DNA of 64,000 nt from Limosilactobacillus reuteri subsp. reuteri (GCF_000016825.1 NC_009513.1:248501-312500); one strand, 5' to 3'. Positions 54,047 through 64,000 are shown, numbered from the stretch's first letter. The notes: generated by a model not told the origin, from the sequence alone. Program-made: numbers and translations.

Positions 54047-54541
54047 ATGGCAATTGAAGTTGGAGCAAAGGTTTCAGGTAAAGTTTCAGGAATCACTAAT
54101 TTTGGTGCATTCGTTGATTTAGATGACAATCAGACAGGGCTAGTACACATCAGTCAAATCTCTGATAAATATATCAAGGATGTTCATGATGTATTGGCTG
54201 TCGGGGATGAAGTTACAGCAAAAGTAACACGGATTGGTGATGACGGTAAGATTGCTCTTTCAATCAAGGCCGCAGCTCCTCGTGAACATCAAGATCATCA
54301 TGAAAATAACCATCATCGTGAAAATAATCACCGGGATTTTCATCACGAACGGAATAATAATTTCCGTGGTCACAATGACAACTTCCGTGGTGGTTTTAGC
54401 GGTCGCCACCATAACAGTCACCAACACGAAGACTTTAATGACATGTTAGCTGGCTACCTAAAGGAAAGTGAATCACGTTTATCTACTTTGAAGCGTCAAA
54501 CTGATGGTAAGCGTGGTGGCCGTGGTGGTCGACGGAGCTAA
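54047..54541 (+). CDS. S1 domain RNA-binding protein (YabR-like)
   Basis: 164 residues. Residues 1-72 are an S1 domain (GVHISQI-like GLVHISQISDKYIKD). The rest is rich in His, Asn, Arg and Gly (HHENNHHRENNHRDFHHERN), a low-complexity tail that may bind RNA or metal. It is longer than Bacillus YabR, mainly through this tail. tilS starts one base after the stop. Confidence 0.92.
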   Translation: MAIEVGAKVSGKVSGITNFGAFVDLDDNQTGLVHISQISDKYIKDVHDVLAVGDEVTAKVTRIGDDGKIALSIKAAAPREHQDHHENNHHRENNHRDFHHERNNNFRGHNDNFRGGFSGRHHNSHQHEDFNDMLAGYLKESESRLSTLKRQTDGKRGGRGGRRS

Positions 54542-54542
54542 T

Positions 54543-55937
54543 ATGACGGATTTACAACAAGCATTTGAGCGACACCTAGTAAGGAGTCGCTTTTTTGCTA
54601 CCCAGGATAAGGTAGTAGTTGCCGTTTCAACCGGGGTCGATTCGATGGTTCTGTTAGATCTCTTGCAGCACTTGTCGTCAAAGAATCGTCCCCAGATTAT
54701 CGTTGCCCATATGAACCATGAGTTACGAAAACAAAGCCAGCTTGAAGAACGATTCATTCGGCAATATTGTAAACAAAATGATTTAAAACTAGCGGTTACA
54801 CACTGGCCACAAGATCTTCATCCACAGACTGGGATCGAAAACGCTGCTCGGCAAGCCCGCTACCAATTTTTCCGGAAAGTAATGAAAGATAATCGGGCAA
54901 GCATTCTGCTCACGGCACACCACCAAAATGATCTAGCAGAAACAATGCTGATGAAGATGACTCGTGGTGGTCAGTTGAGTCAATTAGTGGGAATACGGGA
55001 TCGGCGCCCATTTGCTTCTGGAACCTTAATTCGGCCACTCTTACCCTTTAGTAAACAGCAGCTAAAGAAATATGCTTTACAGCATCATCTTAAGTGGTAT
55101 GAGGATAAGACAAATAAGGACTTGAACATTCAACGGAATCGATTTCGGCATGCGATAATTCCAATGCTTGAAGAGGAAAATCCCCAGTTGCTTTCCCACC
55201 TCGAAAGCTATCATCAACAGTTAACGGATCTCCTTACCTGGCGTGACCAAGAAGTTGCAGATCAATTAGCAGCATGTTTTGATCAACAAGGAAGAATGAT
55301 CCTGGCAAGTTTAGCGAAAAACAAGGAAATTATTCGAAAAGAAATTTTACGACAATGGTTTAATCAACAAGGAATATATGATATTAAGGACCAGCAACTT
55401 GATGAATTGTTGGAGGCCTTAGAAAACGAGCAAAAGCCACAGCAAATCATTGAATTGCCGCACCGATATATTCTTGCGAAATCCTACGCTACTTGTGCGT
55501 TAAAAAAATTGGATAATCCGCTTGAGAACCTACAAAAGCCCCAAGATCATGTGATAAAATTGGAACAATGGTATCAAGTAGATCCAATAAACTTAATGGC
55601 AGTGTCAGCTGAAAGATCGTTTTTCAAGGATGAAGAGCAGGTAGTTTCGCAATGGCTTGCTCCTGATCAATTTCCGCTGCGGCTACGGCAATGGCGACAA
55701 AAAGATCGTATTCGCTTAAAAAATGGCCATCACCAATTAGTCAAACGGGTTCTAATCAACCAAAAAGTTTCCCGAAAACAGCGTGACCAGCAAATGGTCC
55801 TGGTTGATGCGCATGACGAGGTCGTCTGGATAGTTAATCAAAAGTGGAGTTGGTTTGAACGGCCAACCGGCTATCAGCTGACATGGCAGCCATGTTTTAT
55901 TGGAATAAAAAATAAGGAGAAGAAAGTAAATGAATAA
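54543..55937 (+). CDS. tilS: tRNA(Ile)-lysidine synthase
   Basis: Modifies C34 of the CAU-anticodon tRNA-Ile to lysidine so that it reads AUA. 464 residues. The PP-loop reads VSTGVDSM, with Thr in place of the first Gly of the common SGGxDS. ATG 54543 is chosen; it has only a weak site (CGGAGC) and lies 1 nt after the S1 gene, so coupling is likely. It overlaps hpt by 8 nt. Confidence 0.95.
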   Translation: MTDLQQAFERHLVRSRFFATQDKVVVAVSTGVDSMVLLDLLQHLSSKNRPQIIVAHMNHELRKQSQLEERFIRQYCKQNDLKLAVTHWPQDLHPQTGIENAARQARYQFFRKVMKDNRASILLTAHHQNDLAETMLMKMTRGGQLSQLVGIRDRRPFASGTLIRPLLPFSKQQLKKYALQHHLKWYEDKTNKDLNIQRNRFRHAIIPMLEEENPQLLSHLESYHQQLTDLLTWRDQEVADQLAACFDQQGRMILASLAKNKEIIRKEILRQWFNQQGIYDIKDQQLDELLEALENEQKPQQIIELPHRYILAKSYATCALKKLDNPLENLQKPQDHVIKLEQWYQVDPINLMAVSAERSFFKDEEQVVSQWLAPDQFPLRLRQWRQKDRIRLKNGHHQLVKRVLINQKVSRKQRDQQMVLVDAHDEVVWIVNQKWSWFERPTGYQLTWQPCFIGIKNKEKKVNE

Positions 55938-56472
55938 CGATATTGAGCGTGTCTTATATAGTGAAGAAATGCTTGGCAAACGAATGGACGAATTAGCAAC
56001 GGACTTAACAAAAGATTATAAGGATAAACGGCCAATTATCATTTCCGTTCTAAGCGGGGCAGTTTTATTTACTGTTGACATGATTGAACGGCTAGATATT
56101 ATGGCTCAAATCGACTTTATTGATGTTTCTAGTTATTTTGGTGGATTAGGTTCGACTGGAAAAGTTAAACTTATCCATGATTTAAAAATAGACGTTAAAG
56201 ACCGGCATGTTCTAATTATGGAAGATATTGTTGATACTGGTCGTACTTTGAAATACTTGATGGACCTGTTAGCTGACCGGGGAGCAAAGAGCATCAAGGT
56301 TTGTTCATTATTAAATAAGCCAGAAGGTCGGAAAGTAGATATCGAACCTGACTATGTTGGCTTTACAGTTCCTAAAGAATTCTTGGTTGGATATGGTCTG
56401 GACTACAAGGGATTCTACCGAAATTTGCCATATGTGGGAATTTTGAAGCCATCTGTATACCAAAATGACTAA
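55930..56472 (+). CDS. hpt: Hypoxanthine-guanine phosphoribosyltransferase
   Basis: Purine salvage enzyme, 180 residues. PRPP loop VLIMEDIVDTGRTL; purine end DYVGFTVPKEFLVGYGLDY. AAGGAGAAG before ATG 55930. In Bacilli Hpt is encoded between tilS and ftsH, as here. Confidence 0.97.
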   Translation: MNNDIERVLYSEEMLGKRMDELATDLTKDYKDKRPIIISVLSGAVLFTVDMIERLDIMAQIDFIDVSSYFGGLGSTGKVKLIHDLKIDVKDRHVLIMEDIVDTGRTLKYLMDLLADRGAKSIKVCSLLNKPEGRKVDIEPDYVGFTVPKEFLVGYGLDYKGFYRNLPYVGILKPSVYQND

Positions 56473-56510
56473 AAATGTTAGATAATTAGGATGACGGAAA
56501 AATCGATATT

Positions 56511-56556
56511 AAATGGACGGTATTTTAAAGATATTCTTAATTAACGTCCATTTTTA
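56511..56556 (+). terminator. hpt terminator
   Basis: AAATGGACG and CGTCCATTTTT arms around a 24-nt loop. Confidence 0.7.
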
Positions 56557-56705
56557 TGGATCCGTAAATATGTAGTATGTATTATTAATAACATTGGTGA
56601 TAAAACTATTAATTCTTCTGTGAAATTAATGGTCAATATTTGTCAAATATGCTATGATAGTGACTACAATTATAAAATATCGTTGCTGGTAGATAGGAGG
56701 TTGTT

Positions 56706-58814
56706 ATGAACAACAATCGTAAAAAAAATAATTTTACTCATAACGTTCTCTTCTATGCCGTGATGTTCTTGTGTATTATGGGAATCGCCTACTTCTTCTT
56801 TGGGGGCAATACCTCAACAGGACAAAGCAAGACCGTTTCCCAAAGCGAGTTTATCTCCGAACTGAAGAGTAATAAGGTTAAGAGCGTTCAGCTTCAGCCA
56901 AATGGTGGTGTATATAAGGTTACGGGTACTTACCGTAAACCCCAGTCAAATAATGACAATTCCGCCAACAATACTGGCTTTGCTCTTACACCACAACGAA
57001 ACAATAAGGTAACCCAATTCCAAAGTTCTGTTTTGGAAAGTGACGTAACTGTTAGTCAACTTCAAAACTATGCTAACCGTCATAATGTAAAGATTAGTAC
57101 TCGTGCTGAAGAATCTAATAGCGTCTGGATGAACCTGTTGTTGACTGTCTTGCCATTAGTCATCATGATTTTCTTCTTCTACATGATGATGGGCCAAGCT
57201 GGTCAAGGTGGCGGCGGCCGTGGAGTGATGAGCTTTGGTAAGACCAAGGCTAAGCCATCTGATGCTAAGAAAAACAAAGTTCGTTTCTCAGATGTTGCCG
57301 GTGAAGAAGAAGAGAAACAAGAATTGGTTGAAATCGTTGAATTCTTGAAGAATCCAAAGAAATTCACTAAGCTTGGTGCTCGTATTCCATCTGGTGTTTT
57401 ACTAGAGGGACCTCCAGGTACTGGTAAAACCTTGCTAGCTAAGGCAGTTGCCGGTGAATCAGGGGTACCATTCTTCTCAATCTCTGGTTCTGACTTTGTT
57501 GAAATGTTCGTCGGTGTTGGTGCTAGTCGTGTTCGTGACTTGTTTGATCAAGCCAAGAAAGCTGCTCCAGCAATCATCTTCATTGATGAAATCGATGCCG
57601 TTGGTCGGCGCCGTGGAAATGGCATGGGTGGCGGTCACGATGAACGTGAACAAACCTTGAACCAATTGTTAGTTGAAATGGATGGTTTCCAAGGCGATGA
57701 AGGAATTATCGTCATGGCAGCTACTAACCGTTCAGATGTCTTGGATCCCGCCCTCTTGCGTCCAGGACGTTTTGACCGAAAGATTTTAGTCGGTCGTCCA
57801 GATGTTAAGGGCCGTGAAGCCATTTTACGAGTTCATGCTAAGAACAAGCCAATGGCAAGCGACGTTGACTTAAAGGAAATTGCTAAACAGACTCCTGGGT
57901 TTGTTGGGGCTGACTTAGCTAACCTATTAAACGAAGCGGCTTTATTAGCTGCGCGGCGGAACAAAACTGAGATTGATGCTGCTGACTTAGATGAAGCAGA
58001 AGACCGGGTAATTGCTGGACCAGCTAAGCATAACCGTGTTCAATCTGAACAAGAACGAAAGACTGTTGCATACCACGAAGCAGGTCACACGATTGTGGGT
58101 CTTGTATTAAATGACGCACGAGTTGTTCATAAGGTTACAATTGTTCCGCGTGGGCGTGCAGGTGGATATGCTATCATGCTTCCACGTGAAGATCAGATGT
58201 TAATGTCGAAAAAGAATGCGATGGAACAAATCGCTGGTCTGATGGGTGGACGGGCTGCTGAAGAGCTTGTCTTTAAGTCACAATCTTCAGGAGCTTCGAA
58301 TGACTTTGAACAAGCAACCCAAATTGCTCGTTCAATGGTTACCCAGTACGGAATGAGTGATAAGATTGGTCCAGTAGAACTGCAAAGTTCTGGTCAGGTC
58401 TTTACAGGTCAAGGCTATGACCAATCGCCTTACTCCGAAAAGACTGCTGCTTTAGTTGATGAAGAAGTACGTCGAATCTTAACTGAAGGGCACGAAACTG
58501 CCTTACACATTATTGAGACGCACCGTGAGCAACATAAGCAAATCGCTGAAGCATTACTCAAGTACGAAACGCTTGATGAAAAACAAATTCTTAGTCTTTA
58601 TAAGACTGGAAAAGTTCCTGATAAGGATGTGGCTGCTGAAGACGAAGAGGCACGTGCACAAACCTTTGAAGAATCCAAGCGTGAACTTGAACGATTGGAA
58701 AATGAGCGTCACGATGAAGCAAAGGATAATCAAAATGATTCATCCGATACTAAGAGTGACAACTCAAATGATTCACAATCAAGTGATGATTCAGACAATT
58801 CTGAAGACAAGTAA
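56706..58814 (+). CDS. ftsH: ATP-dependent zinc metalloprotease FtsH
   Basis: Membrane AAA+ protease. 702 residues: helix 1 at about 12-28, an external domain to ~135 with an Asn/Gln-rich insertion, helix 2 at about 140-163, AAA domain with GPPGTGKT and the SRH, and the zinc motif HEAGH. The C-terminal 60 residues are acidic and rich in Ser and Asp (low complexity). An extended -10 TGCTATGAT lies at 56649-56657. AGGAGG before ATG. Confidence 0.97.
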   Translation: MNNNRKKNNFTHNVLFYAVMFLCIMGIAYFFFGGNTSTGQSKTVSQSEFISELKSNKVKSVQLQPNGGVYKVTGTYRKPQSNNDNSANNTGFALTPQRNNKVTQFQSSVLESDVTVSQLQNYANRHNVKISTRAEESNSVWMNLLLTVLPLVIMIFFFYMMMGQAGQGGGGRGVMSFGKTKAKPSDAKKNKVRFSDVAGEEEEKQELVEIVEFLKNPKKFTKLGARIPSGVLLEGPPGTGKTLLAKAVAGESGVPFFSISGSDFVEMFVGVGASRVRDLFDQAKKAAPAIIFIDEIDAVGRRRGNGMGGGHDEREQTLNQLLVEMDGFQGDEGIIVMAATNRSDVLDPALLRPGRFDRKILVGRPDVKGREAILRVHAKNKPMASDVDLKEIAKQTPGFVGADLANLLNEAALLAARRNKTEIDAADLDEAEDRVIAGPAKHNRVQSEQERKTVAYHEAGHTIVGLVLNDARVVHKVTIVPRGRAGGYAIMLPREDQMLMSKKNAMEQIAGLMGGRAAEELVFKSQSSGASNDFEQATQIARSMVTQYGMSDKIGPVELQSSGQVFTGQGYDQSPYSEKTAALVDEEVRRILTEGHETALHIIETHREQHKQIAEALLKYETLDEKQILSLYKTGKVPDKDVAAEDEEARAQTFEESKRELERLENERHDEAKDNQNDSSDTKSDNSNDSQSSDDSDNSEDK

Positions 58815-58820
58815 ACTATT

Positions 58821-58877
58821 GAAAAGACGGAAGATACAAAACCTGATTGGTAGGTGGTGGTCTTCCGTCTTTTCTTT
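58821..58877 (+). terminator. ftsH terminator
   Basis: GAAAAGACGGAAGA and TCTTCCGTCTTTTC arms with a ~26-nt loop. Confidence 0.8.
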
Positions 58878-58904
58878 GGGTTAAATTTTAAGGAGGAATT
58901 TAAA

Positions 58905-59825
58905 ATGAAAACAACAGATTATTTAGTAAAGTCAATGACCAAGGATGGAAAGTTTCGGGCTTATGCTGTAAATGCTACCCAAGTCGTTCAAAAGGCACAC
59001 GAAATTCATGATACATGGAGTGCTTCTTCAGCTGCTCTTGGTCGAACGTTAATTGGAACGATTCTCTTGGCTACTTCTAGCTTACAAGGGGAAGCAGGAA
59101 TGACGGTTAAGATTCAAGGGAATGGTCCGGTTGGCTTTATTATTGCGGATGGAACTGCTGAAGGAACCGTAAAAGGCTACATGGGTAATCCACACGTTTC
59201 TTTACCAGCAAATGATAAGGGAAAGATTGACGTTGCAAAGGCAATTGGTAATCAAGGTACTCTTTCTGTAACCAAGATGGCTCCTGGCGACAAGACACCT
59301 TATACTGGCGAAGTAAATTTAGTTTCTGGTGAACTTGGTGATGACTTTACTTACTACCTTGCTCAATCTGAACAAATTCCTTCAGCGGTTGGTCTTTCAG
59401 TATTCGTTAACCCTGATGAAAATATTGACGTTGCTGGTGGCTTCATGATTCAAGTAATGCCTGGTGCTAGCGATGAAGAAATCAGCAAACTTGAAAAGAC
59501 ATTGAAGGGCTTGCCATTGGTATCACAGATGTTACGTGATGGGGATACGCCAGAAGATATTTTAAAGAAAATTTTTGGTGATGACTTAAAGATCCTTGAA
59601 ACAATGCCAGTTCGTTATGCATGTGATTGCTCGAAAGAACGTTTTGCCCACGCCCTTGCAAGTATTTCTAAAGATGATATGAAGAAGTTGATTGACGAAG
59701 ACCACCATGCGGAAGCTGTTTGCCAATTCTGCGGGAAGAAGTACGAATTTAACGAAGACGAATTAAAGAAGATCTACGCGGAAATGACTGCGAATGATGA
59801 TAAAAAATCAACAGATGAAAAGTAA
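58905..59825 (+). CDS. hslO: Redox-regulated chaperone Hsp33
   Basis: Holdase switched on by oxidation. 306 residues; the zinc-binding cysteines are in YACDCSKE (CxC) and CQFCGKK (CxxC) near the C-terminus. I choose ATG 58905 behind AAGGAGGAA; the open frame back to 58854 lies in the ftsH terminator. Confidence 0.97.
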   Translation: MKTTDYLVKSMTKDGKFRAYAVNATQVVQKAHEIHDTWSASSAALGRTLIGTILLATSSLQGEAGMTVKIQGNGPVGFIIADGTAEGTVKGYMGNPHVSLPANDKGKIDVAKAIGNQGTLSVTKMAPGDKTPYTGEVNLVSGELGDDFTYYLAQSEQIPSAVGLSVFVNPDENIDVAGGFMIQVMPGASDEEISKLEKTLKGLPLVSQMLRDGDTPEDILKKIFGDDLKILETMPVRYACDCSKERFAHALASISKDDMKKLIDEDHHAEAVCQFCGKKYEFNEDELKKIYAEMTANDDKKSTDEK

Positions 59826-59932
59826 TTTTTGGTGCTAAGCGCGTTGATATGCTATGATAGTTGAGTTATCGGACAATTAAAAATGAAACTGGATGGCCAG
59901 CACAGTTTCTTAAGCAGTAATGAGGTGAAAAA

Positions 59933-60934
59933 ATGAAGTGGAAGATCGGTAACGTTGAAATTCCTAATCAAGTTGTTGTTGCACCAATGGCTGGAGTAAC
60001 CAATTCCGCCTTTCGGGTTATCTGTAAAAGATTTGGTGCTGGCTACGTTGTCTGTGAAATGATCTCAGACCGTGGCATTATGTACCATAATCAACGAACT
60101 TTAAATATGATGGATGTCGACCCGGAAGAACATCCGATGGGAATTCAAATTTTCGGTGGAACTAAAGAGACATTAGTTGAGGCTGCTAAGTATGTGGATC
60201 AACATACAGCAGCTGACGTGATTGATATAAATATGGGGTGTCCTGTTAATAAGGTTGTAAAAACTGACGCGGGTGCACGATGGTTACTGGATCCTAATAA
60301 AGTCTATGAAATGGTGTCATATGTTACTGATGCTGTTAAGAAGCCAGTTACCGTTAAGATGCGAACTGGTTGGGACGACAAGCATATTTTAGCTGTTGAA
60401 AATGCTTTAGCAGCTGAACGGGCAGGAGCTAGCGCGATTGCGATGCATGGTCGAACTCGAAAACAAATGTATACGGGACAAGCAGATTGGAATATACTAA
60501 AAGAAGTAGCGAGTCAATTGAAAATTCCGTTCATGGCTAATGGTGATGTGAAGACACCAGAAGATGCTAAGAAGATTCTTGATATGACTGGCGCAACTGC
60601 CGCAATGATCGGTCGGGCAGCGATGGGTAACCCATGGATGCTAAAGCGGACTGAACATTACTTAGCGACTGGTGAGCTGCTCCCAGAAGCAACTCCAGAA
60701 CAAAAGATTGAAATGGCTAAAGATCACCTTAATCGTTTAGTTGATTTAAAGGGTGAATATGTTGGTGTTCGTGAGTTCCGGGGGTTATCGACATACTATA
60801 TCAAGGGTATTCCGCGTGCTGCCCGGACTAAAGTAGCGTTAGTCGAGGCAGAAACACTTGATGAAATGAACGATATTTTTGACCGCTTTGCTGAACAAAC
60901 TGCAGAACGGGCTGCAAAAAGACAGCAAGCCTAA
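59933..60934 (+). CDS. dusB: tRNA-dihydrouridine synthase (DusB)
   Basis: FMN enzyme reducing uridines in tRNA. 333 residues: APMAGVTNSAFR, the catalytic Cys in NMGCPVNKV, KMRTGWD, and GRAAMGNPW for FMN phosphate. An extended -10 (TGCTATGAT, about 59850-59858) suggests its own promoter. lysS follows after 20 nt. Confidence 0.95.
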   Translation: MKWKIGNVEIPNQVVVAPMAGVTNSAFRVICKRFGAGYVVCEMISDRGIMYHNQRTLNMMDVDPEEHPMGIQIFGGTKETLVEAAKYVDQHTAADVIDINMGCPVNKVVKTDAGARWLLDPNKVYEMVSYVTDAVKKPVTVKMRTGWDDKHILAVENALAAERAGASAIAMHGRTRKQMYTGQADWNILKEVASQLKIPFMANGDVKTPEDAKKILDMTGATAAMIGRAAMGNPWMLKRTEHYLATGELLPEATPEQKIEMAKDHLNRLVDLKGEYVGVREFRGLSTYYIKGIPRAARTKVALVEAETLDEMNDIFDRFAEQTAERAAKRQQA

Positions 60935-60954
60935 TTACGAGGAGGAGAACTTAA

Positions 60955-62481
60955 GTGTCACAAGAACTAGATCAAATGCGCGTTCGGCGTGAAAAAATGG
61001 AAGAGTTAAAAGAAGCGGGGATTGAACCATTTGGCCGCCGCTTCAAACGAGACCATCTTGCCCAAGACTTGCATGATAAGTTTGATCAATACGATAAAGA
61101 AGAATTAAACGAGATGGGCGCCAAAGTAATTATTGCGGGTCGAATGACAAGAAAGCGGAGTAGTGGTAAGGCTGGTTTCGCTGACTTTGTTGATCGGACT
61201 GGTAAGATTCAAGTTTACGCTCGTAAGGATATGGTCGGGGATGAACCTTACCATGTTTTCAAACGGTCAGATATTGGTGACTTCCTTGGAATTGAAGGGG
61301 ATGTTATCAAAACGGATACAGGTGAATTAACCGTTCGTGCACATAAAATTACCTTCTTGTCAAAAGCATTGCGTCCGCTTCCTAATAAGTGGGATGGGGT
61401 TACTGATCCTGAAACTATCTATCGTCAGCGCTACCTTGATTTAATTTCTAACCCAGAAAGCTTCAAGCGTTTCCACCAACGGACAGCGATTATCAAGGCC
61501 GTCCGGAAATACATGGATGATAATGGCTTTACAGAAGTTGAAACCCCAATTTTGAACACCCAAGCTGGTGGTGCTAATGCGCGACCATTTATCACTCACC
61601 ACAATGCGCTTGATATTGATATGTACTTGCGGATTGCTACCGAATTGTACCTTAAGCGGTTAATCGTTGGTGGCTTTGAACGAGTATACGAATTGGGCCG
61701 GATTTTCCGGAATGAAGGGATGGACCCTCACCATAACCCTGAATTTACTACAATGGAAACTTATGCTGCTTACTTTGACTTCCAAGATGTTATGGATGAA
61801 ACAGAGGGAATCGTTAAGGCAGCAGCTAAAGTTGTTTCAGATGATGGAAAGATTACTTACCAAGGACATGAAATCGACCTTGGAGGGAACTTTAAACGGA
61901 TCACGATGGTGGATGCCGTTAAGGAAAAGACTGGCATTGACTTCAGCGATGAATCAATGACGGACGAAGATGCTAAGAAGTTAGCCGATGAACACAAGGT
62001 TGAATATAAGCCTTACTGGACAAAGGGGCATATCTTGAACGCATTCTTTGAAGAGTTCGTTGAAGATACACTTATTCAACCAACTTTTGTCTATGAATTC
62101 CCTGTCGAAGTTTCACCATTAGCAAAGCGGAATGCTGATAATCCTGCGATGACTGATCGTTTCGAATTGTATGTTGATGGTAGCGAATTGGCAAATGCCT
62201 TTAGTGAATTAAACGATCCAATTGACCAGAAGGAACGTTTTGAAATGCAAGCAAAGGAAAAAGCTAACGGTAATGATGAAGCTGAACCAGTCGACTTAGA
62301 TTACGTTCAAGCCCTCGAATACGGAATGCCACCTACTGGGGGACTTGGTATCGGAATCGATCGTCTTGTAATGCTCCTTACTGATGCTAAATCTATTCGG
62401 GATGTTATTCTCTTCCCAACAATGCGTCCAGAAAAGGAAGCTAAGAACGATTCAAAGAAAAAGAAGAACAAGAAGAAGTAA
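60955..62481 (+). CDS. lysS: Lysyl-tRNA synthetase (class II)
   Basis: 508 residues. N-terminal OB-fold anticodon domain (about 55-150), class II motifs 2 ([15 protein letters not shown]) and 3 ([12 protein letters not shown]). The C-terminus ends in a Lys-rich tail (KKKKNKKK). GTG start at 60955 behind GAGGAGAAC. Last gene of the conserved cluster before the rRNA operon. Confidence 0.97.
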   Translation: MSQELDQMRVRREKMEELKEAGIEPFGRRFKRDHLAQDLHDKFDQYDKEELNEMGAKVIIAGRMTRKRSSGKAGFADFVDRTGKIQVYARKDMVGDEPYHVFKRSDIGDFLGIEGDVIKTDTGELTVRAHKITFLSKALRPLPNKWDGVTDPETIYRQRYLDLISNPESFKRFHQRTAIIKAVRKYMDDNGFTEVETPILNTQAGGANARPFITHHNALDIDMYLRIATELYLKRLIVGGFERVYELGRIFRNEGMDPHHNPEFTTMETYAAYFDFQDVMDETEGIVKAAAKVVSDDGKITYQGHEIDLGGNFKRITMVDAVKEKTGIDFSDESMTDEDAKKLADEHKVEYKPYWTKGHILNAFFEEFVEDTLIQPTFVYEFPVEVSPLAKRNADNPAMTDRFELYVDGSELANAFSELNDPIDQKERFEMQAKEKANGNDEAEPVDLDYVQALEYGMPPTGGLGIGIDRLVMLLTDAKSIRDVILFPTMRPEKEAKNDSKKKKNKKK

Positions 62482-62516
62482 GCTGAATGGTTGATGAAAA
62501 ATTAGCATAAATAGAT

Positions 62517-62553
62517 AACTCGTATTCCATTTTTATGGGGTGCGAGTTTTTTT
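62517..62553 (+). terminator. lysS terminator
   Basis: AACTCGTATTCCA and TGGGGTGCGAGTT arms followed by seven T. Confidence 0.82.
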
Positions 62554-62606
62554 GTTTTAGATATGATAGAATAACTATCAATTTAGAGAAGAAATGAGGG
62601 GAATTG

Positions 62607-63140
62607 ATGGGAGAATTAGAAAAGTTAAAGCAAGACTGTATAGTAAAACAAAAGCGTGGGTTGCATATAATAATAGCTTCGATCGCAGTATGGGGCGGTA
62701 TTCTTGCAGTAGAACTACTTAATGTTCCCGTTCTTACTAAAAACTTATTCGTATTTATCTGTACGGCCTTACTTTTACCAGTATCTTATTTCATATCTCG
62801 ATTGATTAATGTGGATTTTCAAAATAAAACAAATCCGTTGACTAAATTGGGGATGTTATTTTCGATGAATCAGCTTTTGTATCTTCTAATTGCAATGTGG
62901 ATTTATCCGACTATTCCCAATAAAATGCTAATGGTGTTAGCGATAATATTTGGTGCTCATCTACTGCCATATAGTTGGTTGTATAATTCTAGGGCTTATC
63001 TTATTTCATCGATAGTAATTTCAATATTAGCTTTATTGGTGGGAATTAATTTTAAACCGTTTATTTTAGCATCAGTTATGCTTGCCATGGTAGCAGCATT
63101 TTGCATTACCTTAATATTAGAAAATCATCAACTTGACTGA
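62607..63140 (+). CDS. Small multi-pass membrane protein, unknown function
   Basis: 177 residues with about five to six hydrophobic segments and a charged N-terminus (GELEKLKQDCIVKQKRG). It resembles the DUF7010 group of uncharacterised Firmicute membrane proteins; this is a tentative match by overall pattern. ATG 62607 behind GAGGGGAA. It stands alone between lysS and the rRNA operon, with a terminator after it. Confidence 0.75.
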   Translation: MGELEKLKQDCIVKQKRGLHIIIASIAVWGGILAVELLNVPVLTKNLFVFICTALLLPVSYFISRLINVDFQNKTNPLTKLGMLFSMNQLLYLLIAMWIYPTIPNKMLMVLAIIFGAHLLPYSWLYNSRAYLISSIVISILALLVGINFKPFILASVMLAMVAAFCITLILENHQLD

Positions 63141-63141
63141 A

Positions 63142-63177
63142 GGGCTCCGATCCGTAAAGAAGATCGAAGCCTTTTTT
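63142..63177 (+). terminator. Terminator of the membrane protein gene
   Basis: GGCTCCGATC and GATCGAAGCC arms followed by six T. Confidence 0.88.
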
Positions 63178-63490
63178 GCTACATTATTTTAATTCTTGTT
63201 AAGCTTACTAATAGTAGAAAAAACAATTGCAAAAAGAGACTAATAGTTATCAAGGGATGTTCCTAACAATCTATCCAAGAAGATATAAAAATTGAATTGG
63301 TAAATACATCGAGTTACTAACCGAGTTTAATATTGATGCTTTCCTCCATACTAATTAGGTGATTTTCGGGATGGAAAAGAAATGCTAATTGGTAAGAATG
63401 GTAGAGGAGGCGGGCAAACTTATTAAAGGAATAGTGAGTTTAAGAAGCTAATAGACAGTAATGAAAATAAAATTCAAAAAAGTTAAAAAA
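63178..63490. other. Non-coding stretch upstream of rrn promoters
   Basis: About 310 nt, AT-rich, without a convincing gene. It may hold upstream activating sequence for the rrn promoters; I see no clear repeats. Confidence 0.4.
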
Positions 63491-63495
63491 AGGTG

Positions 63496-63524
63496 TTGAC
63501 GAAAGAATGAAATCCATGTATAGT
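63496..63524 (+). promoter_or_regulatory. rrn promoter P1
   Basis: TTGACG (63496-63501), 17-nt spacer, TATAGT (63519-63524). Confidence 0.85.
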
Positions 63525-63589
63525 AGTTATCGTTGTCAAAACAGCTAAGTGCTGTTGAGATGGATTAACAAAAAAGTTAAAAATAATTG

Positions 63590-63618
63590 TTGACATCGAC
63601 TTGGCAACATGATATATT
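63590..63618 (+). promoter_or_regulatory. rrn promoter P2
   Basis: TTGACA (63590-63595), 17-nt spacer, TATATT (63613-63618). Confidence 0.88.
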
Positions 63619-63678
63619 AATAAAGCTGCTGATTGAGTTATCGATCAAAAGAAATTCAAAAATAATTAAAATTTCTTC

Positions 63679-63708
63679 TTGACAAGCTAATCTAATACAT
63701 GTTATAAT
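63679..63708 (+). promoter_or_regulatory. rrn promoter P3
   Basis: TTGACA (63679-63684), 18-nt spacer, TATAAT (63703-63708), the best match of the three. The leader downstream contains TTTGAAAACTGAACAAAG, the boxA-like antitermination region of Firmicute rrn operons. Confidence 0.9.
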
Positions 63709-63885
63709 AAATATGTTGATTGGCTGCTTAATTAGCCAACAGGTAGACCTTTGAAAACTGAACAAAGTTTCGACGAATCAAATGTGTAGGGTCTTCGATC
63801 ACGATGTGATTTGAAGCAAAACATTTGCGAAGTCAATTCGCTTAATAACAAAGATAATTGAGAGCTATTCAAGTTCTTATATATT

Positions 63886-64000
63886 TTATATGAGAGTTTG
63901 ATCCTGGCTCAGGATGAACGCCGGCGGTGTGCCTAATACATGCAAGTCGTACGCACTGGCCCAACTGATTGATGGTGCTTGCACCTGATTGACGATGGAT
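63886..64000 (+). rRNA. rrs: 16S ribosomal RNA, 5' part
   Basis: AGAGTTTGATCCTGGCTCAG begins at 63893 (position 8 of 16S by E. coli numbering), followed by GATGAACGCCGGCGGTGTGC and the V1 region. The gene runs off the window. V1 sequence (CGCACTGGCCCAACTGATTG) is that of the L. reuteri group as I remember it. Confidence 0.97.

Overview
The window is a low-GC Gram-positive chromosome segment, almost certainly Limosilactobacillus reuteri or a very close relative. The 16S rRNA gene that begins at about 63886 carries the variable-region start expected of L. reuteri. The protein set is that of a heterofermentative Lactobacillaceae, and the gene order (rnmV-rsmA-veg-ispE ... purR-glmU-prs; pth-mfd-rqcP-divIC-S1-tilS-hpt-ftsH-hslO-dusB-lysS-rrn) is the conserved Bacilli backbone.

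Layout. 1-8.8 kb: end of rnmV, rsmA, veg, ispE, a three-gene zinc/manganese ABC importer preceded by a Zur-like operator, then purR (with a PurBox in its own promoter), glmU and prs. 8.9-12.8 kb: a Ser-rich lipoprotein, and on the minus strand a HAD phosphatase, an HD phosphohydrolase and a LipL-type octanoyltransferase. 12.8-14.7 kb: a complete IS605-type element (TnpA plus TnpB with intact RuvC residues). 14.7-21.4 kb: a DUF1934 protein with an apparent ATT/ATC start, rpoE, pyrG with a GGGC-start attenuator, group IIC intron copy 1 sitting on the pyrG terminator, a MurA with Asp in place of the catalytic Cys, and rpmE2. 21.5-24.4 kb: EIIC-like permease, DUF915 hydrolase, class A sortase. 24.8-32.4 kb: a divergent triosephosphate isomerase, class II aldolase, histidine phosphatase, LMW phosphatase, lemA-htpX, murF, cshA.

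32.4-37.4 kb is an insertion hotspot: an IS30-family element whose transposase appears internally deleted, a divergent glutaminase, an IS200 element and group IIC intron copy 2. The intron lies antisense exactly between dltD and the bidirectional terminator of the dlt operon. 37.4-41.9 kb: dltXABCD on the minus strand, including the 46-residue dltX. 42.2-44.1 kb: acpS-alr-mazF without a neighbouring antitoxin. 44.1-48.1 kb: codBA behind a PyrR-type attenuator, then a T-box (probable Tyr specifier) controlling a lone 2-keto-4-pentenoate hydratase/FAH-family enzyme. 48.2-64 kb: CBS-ACT protein, the pth-to-lysS cluster, a small membrane protein, and three tandem rrn promoters leading into 16S rRNA.

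Most of the window is housekeeping. The richest material is regulatory RNA and DNA (pyrG, codBA, T-box, PurBox, Zur box), mobile elements that use terminators as landing sites, and several enzymes with substituted signature residues (MurA, TPI, glutaminase). I found no CRISPR array, phage, restriction or secondary-metabolite locus. All calls are from reading sequence; no database search was run.
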